NCBI GenBank assembly: GCA_949316235.1
Contig: OX438749.1
Coordinates: forward strand, 4,978,914-5,042,913
Direction: 5' to 3'
Length of the DNA stretch: 64,000 nucleotides
Origin: Oegoconia quadripuncta
Taxonomy: Eukaryota > Arthropoda > Insecta > Lepidoptera > Autostichidae
Made by a program: the position numbers and the translations under genes. Of this stretch, positions 10,996 through 22,766 are shown one piece after another (within the stretch, counting starts at the first letter, position 1; each line of letters opens with the position of its first letter). The notes beneath the pieces are model-generated. The model made no database searches. It was not told where the DNA came from and was given only the letters and a program-made list of their open reading frames with translations.

Positions 10996-11095
10996 TCACT
11001 CCCGTGGCTCAATGTAAACGACATTGGACTTACAAATCAGCGGTCAAAGGTGAGATTCCCAGTGGGGTACATGTTTAGTAAGTATACCCGCTTAA
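10996..11095 (+). mobile_element. SINE1 tRNA-like head, diverged fragment
   Basis: 'cgtggctcaatgtaaac' (A-box region) and 'gagattcccagtggggtaca' (diverged B-box region) align with the heads of complete SINE1 copies. The body is replaced by unrelated sequence. Confidence 0.55.
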
Positions 11096-11281
11096 CCCTA
11101 TCACCGTCGAATTTTTTGCCAGCCAAAATGCAATGAATTTATCATGGATATGCCGTAAATATGTTCTGCACTGGACGTCCAGATACTGAATGATGATAAT
11201 GATGAGATATATATTCATAATAACGTAATAAATCTACGTTAATTTCATTTTCTTTATTATTGACTGGATACTGGATTTACA

Positions 11282-11618
11282 ACCGCCTCCGTGGCTCAAT
11301 ATAAACAACTTTGAGTTTACAATACGGAGGTCGCGGGTTCGATCCCCAGCGGGGTACATGTTTAAGTACTCGCTTTGGTTGGTGGTAGGGCATTTTAAAT
11401 GTCCGCCTGGCTAGCTACCACCATCTTATCTAAATCTGCCGCCAAGCAGCAATATTATAATAGCATTGTTGTATTCCGGTTGTCAGAGATAAGATAGCCA
11501 GTCCCCCAAATGTGTTGGGGTTTCCGGGTCTGTACGCTTCCACCTTCGACCTCATCTTCACTTAACATCAGGTGTGATTGAGGTCAAGTACGAACCCGTG
11601 GTGCATACAAAAAAAAAT
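11282..11618 (+). mobile_element. SINE1, full length (tRNA-headed)
   Basis: This copy defines SINE1. A tRNA-like head holds an A-box-like 'tggctcaat' and the B box GGTTCGATCCC. It is followed by 'ggtagggcattttaaatgtc', 'taccaccatcttatctaaat', 'gccagtcccccaaatgtgtt', 'acatcaggtgtgattgaggt' and an A-rich tail. About 337 bp. RNA polymerase III transcription is expected from the internal A and B boxes (family knowledge). Confidence 0.85.
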
Positions 11619-11717
11619 ACCACAATCTTACCTGATGGAAAACGACGAAGATAAAGCATGCGATGTCGGTTCACCCTGCTCCCAAGATTGTAAGAGTTTA
11701 GAAAACCTGACGACGTG
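11619..11717 (-). mobile_element. LINE-B 3' end fragment
   Basis: 'ccacaatcttacctgatgg' and 'cccaagattgtaag' correspond to the reverse-oriented LINE-B tails at 19558 and 26083. It abuts the A-tail of the upstream SINE1. Only the end of the element remains. Confidence 0.55.
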
Positions 11718-11996
11718 ATAATTATATGCCATATGTGCTTTATGGACGAATAACGAGACCATACGTGTTTTGAACGGGACAGTCCCGATTTTATGTAATT
11801 GGTCCCGTTGTCCCTAATAGTTTTCGTAAAAAAACTGGAACACTGATAATGTTTTCATTGGCGGAAGTATTCACACAGCCAATAACCTGAATTATATAGA
11901 ATTTTGTTACAATTAGAAAAGGAAGGACGCAAAAAGAAATGTCATAAATTCTTTATTTTCTAAAAGTCATTCGAAAAGTATTTGAAGTGCGTTTTC

Positions 11997-12242
11997 ATGG
12001 ACGATCTCGCAAGTTCAGTTCGCCAATGTTACATGTACTTAGGTAATCAGAAATCGGACAAGTACACCCGCCAATCTGACAATAATTTCATTTCACACCG
12101 TTACATAAATATCTGTGAATGGCCCGTTTCGAGAGAAAACATAAATAGTCACGTGATGGATGAAGAGCAAAACGCTTCGAACGAATGTTCCGTACGACAG
12201 CAACACGTTCCCGCAATAGTATTAATAATGTCCGGTAGGTAA
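11997..12242 (+). CDS. Candidate coding exon (unrecognised)
   Basis: An open frame from ATG at 11997 encodes about 81 polar residues (MDDLASSVRQ... with SRENINSHVMDEEQNASNEC near the end) and closes at a donor-like CCG|GTAGGT around 12234. Its composition is less AT-driven than its surroundings and it shows no repeat similarity here. No domain or homologue was recognised, and an acceptor or promoter is not obvious. It could be a chance ORF. Confidence 0.2.
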   Translation: MDDLASSVRQCYMYLGNQKSDKYTRQSDNNFISHRYINICEWPVSRENINSHVMDEEQNASNECSVRQQHVPAIVLIMSGR

Positions 12243-12522
12243 ATGAGTATTCAATTAAATAATTCCCATAATATAATTACACTAACCATAATGTATATTT
12301 GAACTCGTAACATCCACCCTTACGTTTGATACCATATCGATGTGTTTGAAAATAATGAATGGCAGCTGATTAAAATGGCCGCTATTTTAATTTTTACCCG
12401 ACTATACGAGGAAGGCGGGTAACGCTTTTCGAGTGTGCGGCTTCGAGAAACGGCTTGATGGATTTGAAGTGTAATGTGTAATTGAATGCGTCTTGATCCC
12501 CAGAGTGTCACAGGATGCAATT

Positions 12523-12775
12523 TATGTTAAAAAAATCCAATATGGCGCCCGCAAAATACATAATATATTGCCAGGCTTTTCATTTTAAATACCTACTTAT
12601 TTTAAAATATTATTATTATATCATATAACCACCCCACAACTCCACAAGGCACATCTATCAACCGACGCCACATTATTAAAATCCATCACGCCTTCAGGCT
12701 ATAGGACGCGCCAAAGGAACGGACACACATCCATAAATATGTACACACAAGCGAAAAACATTACCCTCCTCTATA
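12523..12775. repeat. Family P repeat, rearranged (two inverted pieces)
   Basis: 'aatccaatatggcgcccgca' at the left is the reverse of the family P core. 'caggctataggacgcgcc' to 'gaaaaacattaccctcct' on the right matches the forward orientation of 20-235. The two parts lie in opposite orientation. Confidence 0.45.
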
Positions 12776-13210
12776 ACCAAATTCGGTAACTGACCTAGGT
12801 CACTCACAGCTACAGCCCTATGAGGGTGGGGGCATCAAACGGGGCCCGCTAATGCCGCCCGCACCGCGGCCCGCTTTGTCGGCACCCTTTGAGTTCGGAT
12901 GATACCACAGCACCAAGCTTTTGACAATAAATTGTACAAGCGTCAATGCACCAACTCGTGCATACATTACATGCGCACATTAATGCTATTATGCGATAGA
13001 TAGATAGATACCCATGCGATACAATGGATACAATCGATGAATATGCACCGGGGCGTGTAATGACTAAGAATTGACTAGCACATTGCTCTGGCTTCACCAA
13101 GTCCACAAGGGACATCGAAGTACCTAAATAAAATGAAAAATCAGCAATTTTTATGCACAACGCGTTAGTGCTCAATCAATCATACTTGATGTGATGGTAG
13201 AGCGCTCATC
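12776..13210. other. Anonymous sequence with GC-rich patch and GATA microsatellite
   Basis: A short GC-rich patch (12840-12900) contains 'gccgcccgcaccgcggcccg' with flanking CTTTGT and CTTTGAG. A GATA repeat occurs at about 12992-13009. The 108-codon minus-strand open frame here (12849-13175) has no recognisable motif. Confidence 0.35.
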
Positions 13211-13408
13211 CGGGACTGGCTATCTTACCCCAAACAGTCTGAACAGCAACAATGGCAACAAACAATATTGCTTGGCGGCAGACTTATGGTGGTGGCTGGC
13301 CAGGCGGACATTTACAACCAAATACCAACCAAATCGATTACTATAAGCATGTAACCCGCTGGAAATCGAACTCGGGGATCTCAGGTTTCAATCACGGAGG
13401 CGGTTTTA
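13211..13408 (-). mobile_element. SINE1, partial, reverse
   Basis: It runs 'gggactggctatcttacccc' to 'ggaggcggttt', with 'ggtggctggccaggcggaca' in the middle. The tail region is missing and the B box is diverged. Confidence 0.65.
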
Positions 13409-13489
13409 ACCTTTTCCATAATGTAAGTTGATTTGTGATCGCGATTACATATCAGAGCTGCGCTCCTGGAGAAATTTGGTGGCCATTAT

Positions 13490-13830
13490 TATCATTCACA
13501 TTAGTTGTCCCCGCTGGACATAGACCCCTATCGGCTTTATGCATCTATATAGTCGTTACTAGTCCCGCCAGACGTAGATCGTCATTTCATGGACGGGGGG
13601 CCGTCCAAACTACTGCGTGAGCGTAGTCGCGGTCTGCAACCCAGAACGCACTTGCTTTTCGACAGATATGACCTGCCCAATGCTACTTCAGCTTACTTAA
13701 CTTCCAGGGCTATGTCTACGACTTTAGCTAGGGATGCCCCCACCCTACTGTGTCAACGTAGTTGCGGTCTCCAATACAGAACTCATTTGCTTCATCGACC
13801 AGTGACCAGTTAAGGGTCCTACCGGACTCG
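13490..13830 (-). mobile_element. RTE-type LINE fragment with internal partial duplication
   Basis: Sequence such as 'gacagatatgacctgcccaa' and 'cttcagcttacttaacttcc' corresponds to the antisense of the RTE-like reverse-transcriptase 3' region also seen at 14962. 'agtcgcggtctgcaaccc' (13625) recurs diverged as 'agttgcggtctccaata' (13760), so part is duplicated. It is non-functional. Confidence 0.55.
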
Positions 13831-14961
13831 CAGATCTTGGGCTATTCAGGCTCCACATTCGTGGAAAAGGTGGAAGGTCTCAATTCGGGGGTATGAATAT
13901 TTTTTACGTATGTACACCGATAATTCAGCAATTTGTCGATCGATTCGCGTAATTTTTTTTGTAAATGAAACGGGGTAGAAGATTTGATTTGGTGAAAGTG
14001 TGATGATGCACTCCAGAGATAGAGAGCGGAAGCCGTTGTGTTGCCAATTTTGGCATTTCAATTATCGTCTCACAGAACACTTTAATGGGGTTGCCCTTTC
14101 GTTGAGTTCGTTGAAAACCTAATGGAGAGACAGAAAAATTCGACAAACCAATTCGGGAAAAGCAATGGCAGCTATCCCCTTCTCCATTTGGTGAAGATTT
14201 GATGATATACTCCAAATATTTGGCAGTTATAATTACTGAGTGTATGCCGTAAATATAATTTATAAAGAAATTATAAGTAATGAGACGAAACTATCTTATT
14301 TTATATGCTTCGTTTCTGTTATGCTAACATTATTTTTGAGATCCACTTGTCACCTGCTACAGAATTGATATATTTGACATTTGGGAAATTACAACAAAGA
14401 ACAAGTCGGTATGTTTGTTCCACATGCCAAGTGAAATGGACAACGTGTGGTTTTGATGATGAGTTAGCTAAATCCGTTTTCAAACGAAAACCTTGAAGTT
14501 TAGTTGCAATGTTTCTGCAATTTCAGCGCTCCGGTTGTAGTCCAAGTTGGTAAAGCGGGTTGCTTTTATTGGTGCAGTTCTGATGAGTAAGCCGAGTTGA
14601 TTTAACTTAATTTCCGACTAACATGTAACAAAATAGTGTAACATTACAAACGTAATAGATATAATATCGGATAGAAGCGGCTAGTTAATAAATCTCATTA
14701 AATTCGAAACACGTGCGAATCAAATCCCCACTACGGCTTGTACGTTGATTACCATAAGCCGACACAAAGGGCGAGCGCCCTTTGACGAATTAGCCCCACT
14801 AACATCGCTATGTTTAAAGGATCCTCTAAACGTAACAAGCATTTGAAATAAAAAATGTATTTAATTCGTATCGTAAGTAAATTGTATTTTTTTTTATTTC
14901 AAAGCGAGGTAGGTCCATAATAAAATAATAACCTTTGTAGTTGGTTTACGTTAGTGGGTGC
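13831..14961. other. Anonymous sequence
   Basis: No gene was recognised. Two similar short segments ('atttggtgaaagtgtgatga' near 13987 and 'atttggtgaagatttgatga' near 14187) suggest an old duplication of about 200 bp. A T-run occurs at about 14887. Confidence 0.4.
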
Positions 14962-15830
14962 GTGACGAGTATGGCAGCATCACCATGTCCTCATCATCAT
15001 GTCAGCCACAGGACGTCCACTGCTGAACATAGGCCTCCCCCAATAGATTTCCATAACGACAGGCTGAAAGCGATCTGCATCCAGCGACGTCCCGCGACCT
15101 TCATCAGATCATCCGTCTACCTTGTGAGTGGACGCCCTATATACGCTGCGCTTGTCGATGCCCCAACTCGAGAACTTTAATGCCATCCACCGGCCATCAG
15201 TTCTTCGATGTGTCCTACCCGCTGCCATTTCAACTTACTAATCCGCTGGGCTATCTCGATGACATTTGTTCATAATTTCGGATTTCTTCATTACTTTTTT
15301 TTTTTTTTTTATGCAGGACGGATTCGTACATTACCTCAATCACACCTGACGTTAAGTGAAGATGAGGTCGAAGGTGGAAGCGTACTGACCCGGAAACCCC
15401 AACACATTTGGGGGACTGGCTATCTTATCTCTGACAACCCGAACACAACAATGCTATTAACATTGCTGCTTGGCAGCAGATTTGGATAAGATGGTGATAG
15501 CTAGCCAGGGGGACATTTAAAATGCCCTACCACCAACCAAACCGAGTACTTAAACATGTACCCCGCTGGGGATCGAACCCGCGACCTCCGAATCGTAAAC
15601 CCAATGTTGTTTACAATGAGCCACGGAGGCGGTTCCTTCGATCAAGATCAAGATTCGATCAAGTAGCGTAACGCCGAACATTTCCCTCTCCATAGCTCAT
15701 TGCGTGACCTTGAGTCTTCTTATGAGGCCCATAGTAAAAGACCGCGTTTCAGTGCCATAATTCGTCACTGGTGCCTCACATTGATTAAAGCCTTTCATCT
15801 TCAAGCACAAGGATAATAAGGTTTGTGGAT
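14962..15830 (-). mobile_element. RTE-type LINE 3' fragment with nested SINE1
   Basis: Read on the minus strand, the left part (14962-15294) encodes degenerate but recognisable RTE-like reverse-transcriptase C-terminal sequence (a WTDDL(V/M)KVAG-like stretch followed by the terminal QWTSCG-like motif). The antisense landmarks are 'catcatgtcagccacaggac' and 'ggcctcccccaatagatttc'. The element continues at 15635-15830 ('cgtaacgccgaacatttccc') after a SINE1 insertion. Frameshifts and stops make it a pseudogene. Confidence 0.65.
15295..15634 (-). mobile_element. SINE1, full length, reverse, nested in RTE fragment
   Basis: From the T-run (complement of the A-tail) to 'ccacggaggcggttc' it contains every SINE1 block, with an intact B box (complement 'gggatcgaaccc'). 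It is younger than the RTE fragment it splits. A clean target-site duplication was not identified. Confidence 0.85.
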
Positions 15831-15934
15831 ATAATTTGTAAATATTATTAGTAAATTGCAGCCGTGCGAAGCCGGAGCGTGTCGCCAGTGTGGAGATAAG
15901 TAGCTGTTACGTAGCACGTCGGTACTTCAGTATA

Positions 15935-16202
15935 CAGGGCGTCCCAAAGTTATGGGACATGAAGGGGAAGTACCTTAAATATCGTAGATAGTGAATTTTG
16001 CTCAAAGAAGACTTTATGTTATTTTTAAAAGTTAGTAATTCTGCATTCATAGATTTTCTAAAAATTATTTGCTTCGGCTGGGAATCGAACCGACTCAAAT
16101 GTGAAAAAAAAAACACCCTACTTTTATGATGCCAATCGAAAGAATAGCTAAAAAATAATAACTCTGCCTAAGTAACATAGTATTTTAAAAGAAAGGAACA
16201 AC
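15935..16202 (+). repeat. Left inverted arm of the fold-back transposon
   Basis: It pairs with 16532-16799. It contains a 10-A run matched by a 10-T run in the other arm, and an open frame only because it is short and AT-rich. Confidence 0.85.
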
Positions 16203-16280
16203 GTGAAATTAATCATTTTAATCAAATAAAAAACATACATGAAACTGCCGTAGTCAATTAAGTAGGTATTTTTTTGTAAA

Positions 16281-16487
16281 TTAATTAATTAAATGCTCAA
16301 AATGTGATCCCTCTTGTCTTACGCAAATCGCCAATCTTTTAATGAGCCCGCTGCCTGTTGATTTTCTAATCATTTTATGGTGAACACTCGATGTGATATG
16401 GCACAATTCTGTTTGCAACTCGCCTACGTTCTCGTATCGCTTTTTGTATAGCATATCTTTCACGTATCCCCAAAAGAAGAAATCACT
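16281..16487 (-). pseudogene. C-terminal remnant of a Tc1/mariner-like DDE transposase
   Basis: The minus strand reads SDFFFWGYVKDMLYKK... continuing ELQTELCHIT and ending GSHFEHLIN before a stop. This matches the typical C-terminus of eukaryotic IS630/Tc1-mariner transposases: the third catalytic Asp followed by an FF(L/F)WG(Y/F)(L/V)KD motif, ending in GGHFEHL(I/L)-like residues (family knowledge). The N-terminal DNA-binding domain and the first two catalytic Asp residues are missing, removed together with the original internal region. Confidence 0.72.
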
Positions 16488-16531
16488 TTAGCAATAAATA
16501 ACTTTCTTGAAATTTGACTCAATCATTTTAT

Positions 16532-16799
16532 GTTGTTCCTTTCTTTTAAAATACTATGTTACTTAGGCAGAGTTATTATTTTTTAGCTATTCTTTCGATT
16601 GGCATCATAAAAGTAGGGTGTTTTTTTTTTCACATTTAAGTCGGTTCGATTCCCAGCCGAAGCAAGTAATTTTTAGAAAATCTATGAATGCAGAATTACT
16701 AACTTTTAAAAATAACATAAAGTCTTCTTTGAGCAAAACTCACTATCTACAATATTTAAGGTACTTCCCCTTCATGTCCCATAACTTTGGGACGCCCTG
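16532..16799 (-). repeat. Right inverted arm of the fold-back transposon
   Basis: It is the reverse complement of 15935-16202 with about four mismatches, ending at the CCCTG terminus next to TATA. Confidence 0.85.
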
Positions 16800-17897
16800 T
16801 ATAAGAGCTAACTTATAAGAACTAAGACCATTGGTTGCCACAAGAAGAGAGTTTCGTGATACTGTCCCAACGCAATCAACAAGTCACATTGAAACTTGAA
16901 GTATTGTAGTGCATATGAAAAAATAAAAGATAAGCAGATGGGAGAGAGGAGTGGGGGGGGGGGGACTTTCTCTTAGAGTAAGTACTCAGTGGGGTGTTGG
17001 GATTGATTTAGAAATGATCAAAAGAGTGGAATTCGCAAAGGGTGGGAAGGTAATTTCGCTGAACGTCCGAACCGTTCGACCGCCAATGCTTCTGAACTCT
17101 GCTGGATTAAACTAAATAACCTCTTCGGAAATTACATTAGATCCTGTATTTTATAATTTCAGTTAATAATTTGGGACATTTCCTGTACGTCAAATGAGCA
17201 AGTATGTATTAAGATCATCATGGTAACAAACCTGTCAGCAGTTTAAAGACAAGATAGACAGCTTTGACGTCAAATTTGTTGCCATCTAACATCTCAGGAA
17301 CCCGATTCCGCGCACTCGACATTTCAATGTCTATAGTAAAAACGTTCCTTTCACAGTCTGTTTGGCCAAATGTGAGTTGAAAATTGTGACTACTATATGG
17401 AACGTCTATAATATAAAAATTTACTCTATCACCCCACCTTTTGATTCTGATAGATTTACGAGATATACTTGAATGATACTACCATGTTTTTTGGTCACTT
17501 TTTCAATTCAATTCAATTTATTAATGTGAAACACAGGTATAAAAGATGTTAGTAAATATTATGGTATAAGTAACACTGTGATCTACCATTTTGGCATACA
17601 AAAAAATGGTTAGTTAGTTATCTAAGGTATAGTCTTATCTAAAACGGTAGGAAATTAAAAATAAAAAAACAAATATTTTGCAGTAGATACCCATTAGCTT
17701 AGTTTCGAAATTAATATTATAATTCCATGTCAATTATTAAGGACAATGTTAAAATTGTAAAATACGATTGAAATAGGTAAATAAAAATTTCAAATTGAAA
17801 TGAAATTAGATTTTCTGTGGAAACTCCCGCCTTAGCACCAGAGTGAAGTGCCTCTTTGCTTGTATCAACGATCCGGTCCATACGCAGTAATATGTCT
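16800..17897. other. Anonymous sequence; possible retro-element tail
   Basis: A run of about 13 G lies near 16952-16964. 'tcaattcaattcaatttatt' at about 17503 looks like the reverse-oriented 3' end of a non-LTR element continuing to about 17760, but no coding match supports it. Confidence 0.3.
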
Positions 17898-18075
17898 ATT
17901 TTTTTTTATTTTTATATGAGAGGGCGGCAAACGAGCATGCGGGTCACCTGATGGAACAGGCATCTAAAAGGGTCACAGATGAGTTGCCGGCCTTTGAGGA
18001 AGGTGTAGCCTCGTTTCTTGAAGGTACCAATGTCGTACTCGTCTATGCTTCAATGAAACGTATATTGACCAATAA
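17898..18075 (-). mobile_element. LINE-C 3' end fragment
   Basis: A T-rich start followed by 'tatatgagagggcggcaaac', 'gcgggtcacctgatgg' and 'gttgccggcctttgaggaag' mirrors the plus-strand LINE-C copy at 36985-37302, with part of the middle deleted. The open frame that crosses it on the plus strand is antisense to the element and not a gene. Confidence 0.65.
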
Positions 18076-19557
18076 TTCTATAAATTGGTATGTTGCAGAA
18101 TATCTTAAGATGATAATACTATTTGTTCGCTTAATTTGGAACTTTTGAAGAACTTTATTATTACTACTTTAATTAAGTTTAAACTGGGGCAAGTTTTGTA
18201 ATAATATTCACCTGCTCACTTAATTTTGACTGGTGAGTTGTATACTGTCTGTTTAAAATCTACATTAGTTCTCAGTAACAAGGCATAATATTGCCGTACA
18301 CTCTCGTAGGCACATCACGCAAACTAAATCAGCTTAAAGCAGGTGGGGTAATGTAATTACCTATCGGCACATAATAATGAGACGACTATTCTGCCTACCA
18401 TACACTATATGCATGTAAAGGTAATATGATTATATCTACTACATACCTATCTCTAACTAAGTAACAGGTCTACCTAATTATGCTAATGGAGTGATTCTTG
18501 AATGCCTAAAGTTTATTATAATTATGGAGATAAGTAGGGATATTTTATAAATTTCTCTATAAAATATGATGATATAGTTGGAATGAAACGGCAACTCAGT
18601 CGTTGGATAATTAAATTTTATTTAAAATGAATTGCCTATACATTTATACAGATTCATTTATTCACATTAGACTCTCTATCCATGTGTTTTATGCGTGTAG
18701 ATAGCCGATCCAGTTCGGGCAGAAGATCAGCTTTATGAATGAGCAGTAATTTCAATAATATTAACCGTAAAAGTACGATATTCCCAAAATAACCGTCAAC
18801 TAAAACTTCAGATTTCAACATTACAGTAGGCGGAGTCGAAGGGACGAGGAGGAATATACGCTAGTCAGGAAAAAATTTGCAAATTCGTATGTCCACCTGG
18901 ACGCACCCGGTCGGACGTCTGGCGCGGATGCGTGGTGACCGATGGAGCGTAATTTCTGCTATATCATGACCACAACCGATGCGGGCGGACAATTTTGAAA
19001 ATATTCCACATCTCGCTGGACTCTGGGAGTTCGGAAAATTCAATATTTAATCTTATGAAATCGTGAATGTAACGTATTTGAATATTCTGGATTCCCACTA
19101 CGGTAAGCCGGGAATGAAGGGGATTTTAGCATCTGTGTACGAGTATATGTGTGGGCGTAGATGTTCCGTCGTGGCGCACAAACTGGACCGATTTTTGTTA
19201 AATGAGGCGTCGGTGAACATATTGTGTAGATAGATTAGATAAGCATTTATTTTCATCCATGTACACACACATAACAAATACTACTAAAACAATAAAACAC
19301 AAGTACAGAAACATCAAATATTATGTGTGTGCAAAATCAAAATGTCTGTATACAAAAAGGCTACGGCGGCGGACAAAACACTGGTATTCTGCTGAAACCT
19401 GAGGGTTGATCGTGGGACAAATGGAATTTTAAAATGTGGTTGGTGTTATCAAATTAAAACCTAACGTTATTGGTAAATGAATATTGTGTATAATTATTCC
19501 CGTAACATATTGGATTCAATTAATAGAATATACCTAATTAAGTTATTGAACCAATTA
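18076..19557. other. Anonymous sequence
   Basis: No exon was recognised. A moderately GC-rich patch (18830-19040) has a 60-codon minus frame without recognisable motif. 'cgcacaaactggaccgattt' at about 19177 resembles a stretch at 22505 and suggests an old repeat. A retro-element tail may start near 19225. Confidence 0.35.
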
Positions 19558-19716
19558 TTTTTTTTATTTTTTTTTTTATTAAAAACTGGATTCGCGTTTG
19601 GCCACAATCTCACCTGATGGAAAGTGACGATGTAGCCGAAGATGTATCACGCGCACCCAGTAAATGCCTATTCACTCTAGACTTGAAGATCCCAAGGTTG
19701 TAAGTGTCGGGAATTA
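19558..19716 (-). mobile_element. LINE-B 3' end fragment
   Basis: 'tggccacaatctcacctgat' and 'ggaaagtgacgatgtagccg' then 'gatcccaaggttgtaag' match the LINE-B copy at 26083. It is a short 5'-truncated remnant preceded by a T-rich tail complement. Confidence 0.65.
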
Positions 19717-20190
19717 TTATTATAGAGTAGATAATTAATGAAAAATTAAGAAATTACTGCAATTTTCGATTTCATATTCATTACACGTGCGCAATAAACT
19801 ATTTCAATTTGTGATGCCCAAGCTATGGATCCAATCCACAGCCCCCTACTGCTTCATATATTATCTTCTCATGATAGGGTGACAGTAGAAAGGTAGCGGT
19901 CCGGAATAACAATCTTCTGCTTTTCCATCAAAAAACTTTTATATTTGGATTTTAATGTTGGTTCAGATAATTGATTAGTGTCATACTATAAGCTAGGTTT
20001 TTTGGAAAATGACACAATTTGGCAGCCATAACGTGAAAAACAGGAATAAATAATTTTTGGCTATGGTACTAGGTTGAGTGCGGTGTCATTCAACAGGTCT
20101 TTTAAAATCATGATGAGTTTTCTTTGACTATTTAAAAAAAAACCAACATGAACCAATTTCAAAAACCGTCAATTGTAGTAGGTAAATATG
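19717..20190. other. Anonymous sequence
   Basis: No gene or recognised repeat was seen. Confidence 0.4.
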
Positions 20191-20437
20191 TTTTTTTTTA
20201 TGCACAACGGGTTGGTACTTGACCTCGATCACACCTGATGTTAAGTGAAGATGAGTTCGAAAGTGGAAGCGTACTGACCCGGAAACCACAACACATCTGT
20301 TTTATACTTTTTAGTATTTTATTTTTATTAGATTAGATGGTGGTAGCAGGTCAGGCGGACATAAATGCCGAACCACCAACCAAACTGATACTGACTGACT
20401 GACTGATCATGAATAAAATCGAACCCGCGACCTTTTG
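20191..20437 (-). mobile_element. SINE1, reverse, with internal deletion
   Basis: A T-run, 'tgcacaacgggttgg', 'cacacctgatgttaagtgaa' and 'ggaagcgtactgacccggaa' are followed by replaced middle sequence, then 'gatggtggtagcaggtcagg' and 'aaatcgaacccgcgac'. The central SINE1 block is largely lost. Confidence 0.65.
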
Positions 20438-22454
20438 GGCCAGTTGCCATACTAAAAGCCAATAAATAGTGGACAATTGGTGTTGCACTGACTTGGAAGT
20501 AATCCGAATTCTAACGCACGTTCCTTATTCGAACCTGACAATTTGCCCATTTCCCTACAACGAAGGGGAAATTTGACCATCGCACGTGATTCAATGCATC
20601 ACAAGATGAACATAGATCGTCTGGCAACACAATAAGGTTGGCGATTCAGTGAGGTAGGTAGAGAAATGCCGGAAAAATCAAGTGCTAGCTAAGGTACAAA
20701 ATTCGATAGAGAACTGATCGTGCGAATGTCCAAGTAATGAAGGGGTATTTACATTGTCGGAAGGGACTACATAAAGGTGTCGTGCTAAACTATGCTATTC
20801 TGGAAGAATGACAAAGTCCAAAATCGCACCAACCAGTATTTTAGTTTTGCGTTCGCAAGATAACTGTTTTCTGACATTCATTTGTTTCTGACGCTCACTT
20901 GTTTTCCGGCATTCATTCGTTTATCCGAAAGTGATAAAAAATGTTCGGAATTAGTTAGTGGTCATTTTAGCTTAAGTGATACCCTATGAAATGACAATCG
21001 AAGGTGCTGCCAGTCAAATAAATAATAAAAAAGCCTAAACGGGGAAAAATAAGAACGTCAAGCTGTAGTTGGTTAGGATATCGATGTTTTATAGTACTGC
21101 GCAAATAGTTTTATTTGCCGGTAAGATAAACTACAATCGTTAAAACGATTTTCGGTGGCCACTGTCAGGACTTTATTTATGAAATATATAATTATTTACT
21201 CGTGAGGCAGCACCATCGACTATCATTTCGTAGCCCCTTAAGGTTCCTTCCTCCTGTGTTCATACACAGGAACCGCTCACGCGGCGCGGGGAACAATTTT
21301 TTTTATTTTCGTAACTTAAATAAAATTAATTTCCAAAAGGTAAGAAAATCACATCATTCATAATTATGAAAGTGAGTTTATAAATGTTGATACTGTTTCG
21401 GTAAAAATTGCAGCAAAACTTACAACTGGTAAAAAATCGGGTAACTTGCTGACTGCTGCGTATATTTTTTATATTAAATATGAGAGTAAGAAAGAGAGAG
21501 CTTCTATAGCTTGTGAGAAAAGCTACTGGGTAAACGTCTTCTCATGCGTAATGTTAAATTTTTGCAATTTTATAGCAGATTTATAATTTGGTTATAGGAA
21601 ACTTGGAACGAATTTTGCTCCATGAAACTGTATCAAAATTCGTTACGCAATAAAAAAATAACTAAGCGCACAAACAGACACGGATCGACTTTGTTTTACT
21701 ATTTAGAGACGTAGAATTCCCATTTGGCAACAAACTATGAAAAAATAGCTATAAACGGATAGGTCTACGAAATTATATTTTACCACGTTTACATAAAAGT
21801 GACAAATTAAGTGCGCCAAACACCTTGCAGCTAACAGTCACCAACAGCTACACCCTTATAGAGCTATATATAGACATTTAAGCGCACAATAAATCGCAGC
21901 AAACAGAGCCATTTCCCTCTCAAAAGCAATCACTTAGAATACGCCTTGACAACACAAATAATTTGAAGAAAAAACCGTATGTAATTCTACACCCCATTCA
22001 GAGAGCTGATTGCTTCCAAGCCCTGTCTCGGAAAACAAATCTACGGGACGGAGGCGGCCTGAGGCAGTTACCTCAATTCAAGCATTGTTTTTCTCGATTA
22101 CGAGCCTGATTAAGTCGACGATTCCAGGTATTTAGTGAGACTTACGCGGGGTTGTCACAATGTCTTGTTCCGCCCGTTTTATATTCTAATATCCTAAGAG
22201 AACGAGAGAATAAGTTTTTTATAGACATTCGGCTCTTTGTAGACATGCAGTTACGACCACTAAGTTCACTTTGGACATAACGCTCTTTGACATGATGCTT
22301 ACCATAACTTCTGTTAACACGCTGCGTCCGGTCTTGGAAGTTCTAAGCCTGTAACGGATTTTTTTTTTAATTCTATTTAATTGAGTGAAAACTTACCTCT
22401 TTGCTCCGTAACATCAGTGCAATCAAAATTATTTCTCTAGACATAACTTCGTCA
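20438..22454. other. Anonymous sequence with an 18-bp tandem motif
   Basis: At about 20868-20935 a unit of roughly 18-20 bp, like 'ttttctgacattcatttg', is repeated three times with variation. The remainder shows no gene, RNA or recognised mobile element. Confidence 0.35.
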
Positions 22455-22620
22455 AAACCCATATTATAAAAGGCACACTGACTGACGCAGGTATCCCACA
22501 GAACAAACTGGACCGACGGTGATGAAATTTGGCAGGTGCATTCCTTAGGTTAATTAGAGACGCACTAAAAAAGAATTTTTTGAATTCCACTCATAATGGA
22601 GTCAAAGGTGGGAGAAACAT
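22455..22620 (+). repeat. Possible diverged interspersed repeat
   Basis: 'acaaactggaccgacggtga' plus 'gaaatttggcaggtgca' has the style of lepidopteran non-autonomous repeats and shares a short stretch with about 19177. The boundaries are uncertain. Confidence 0.25.
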
Positions 22621-22766
22621 TTCAAACAATAGTCCGGCACCAAGACTTTAGAAAAATGATTTTTTTTATTTAGACTCGATTATGGAAATGAAATCACAGA
22701 TCAATTATGAAAATAAAGAGCCTTTCTTTTCGAGAACAAAATCTATGAAAAAAGGCTGTAAAAAAT

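Larger units (their letters stand above)
15935..16799. mobile_element. Fold-back DNA transposon with 268-bp inverted arms
   Basis: Left arm 15935-16202 and right arm 16532-16799 are inverted copies of equal length with about four substitutions by eye (about 98% identical). Both end in CAGGGCGTCCC and both are flanked by TATA, consistent with a TA-type target duplication. The 329-bp centre keeps the C-terminal part of a DDE transposase on the minus strand. Terminal sequence, TA flanks and the transposase remnant point to the Tc1/mariner-like (IS630) superfamily. It is non-autonomous now. Confidence 0.85.

Noticed and set aside
14941..15489. ORFs of 79 and 93 codons on the plus strand
   Set aside because: Antisense to an RTE LINE fragment and a SINE1 copy, respectively.
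15907..16818. Two nearly identical 66-69-codon ORFs on opposite strands (15907-16116 and 16618-16818)
   Set aside because: They are the same sequence in the two inverted arms of the fold-back transposon, open by chance; the shared frame crosses the non-coding arm.
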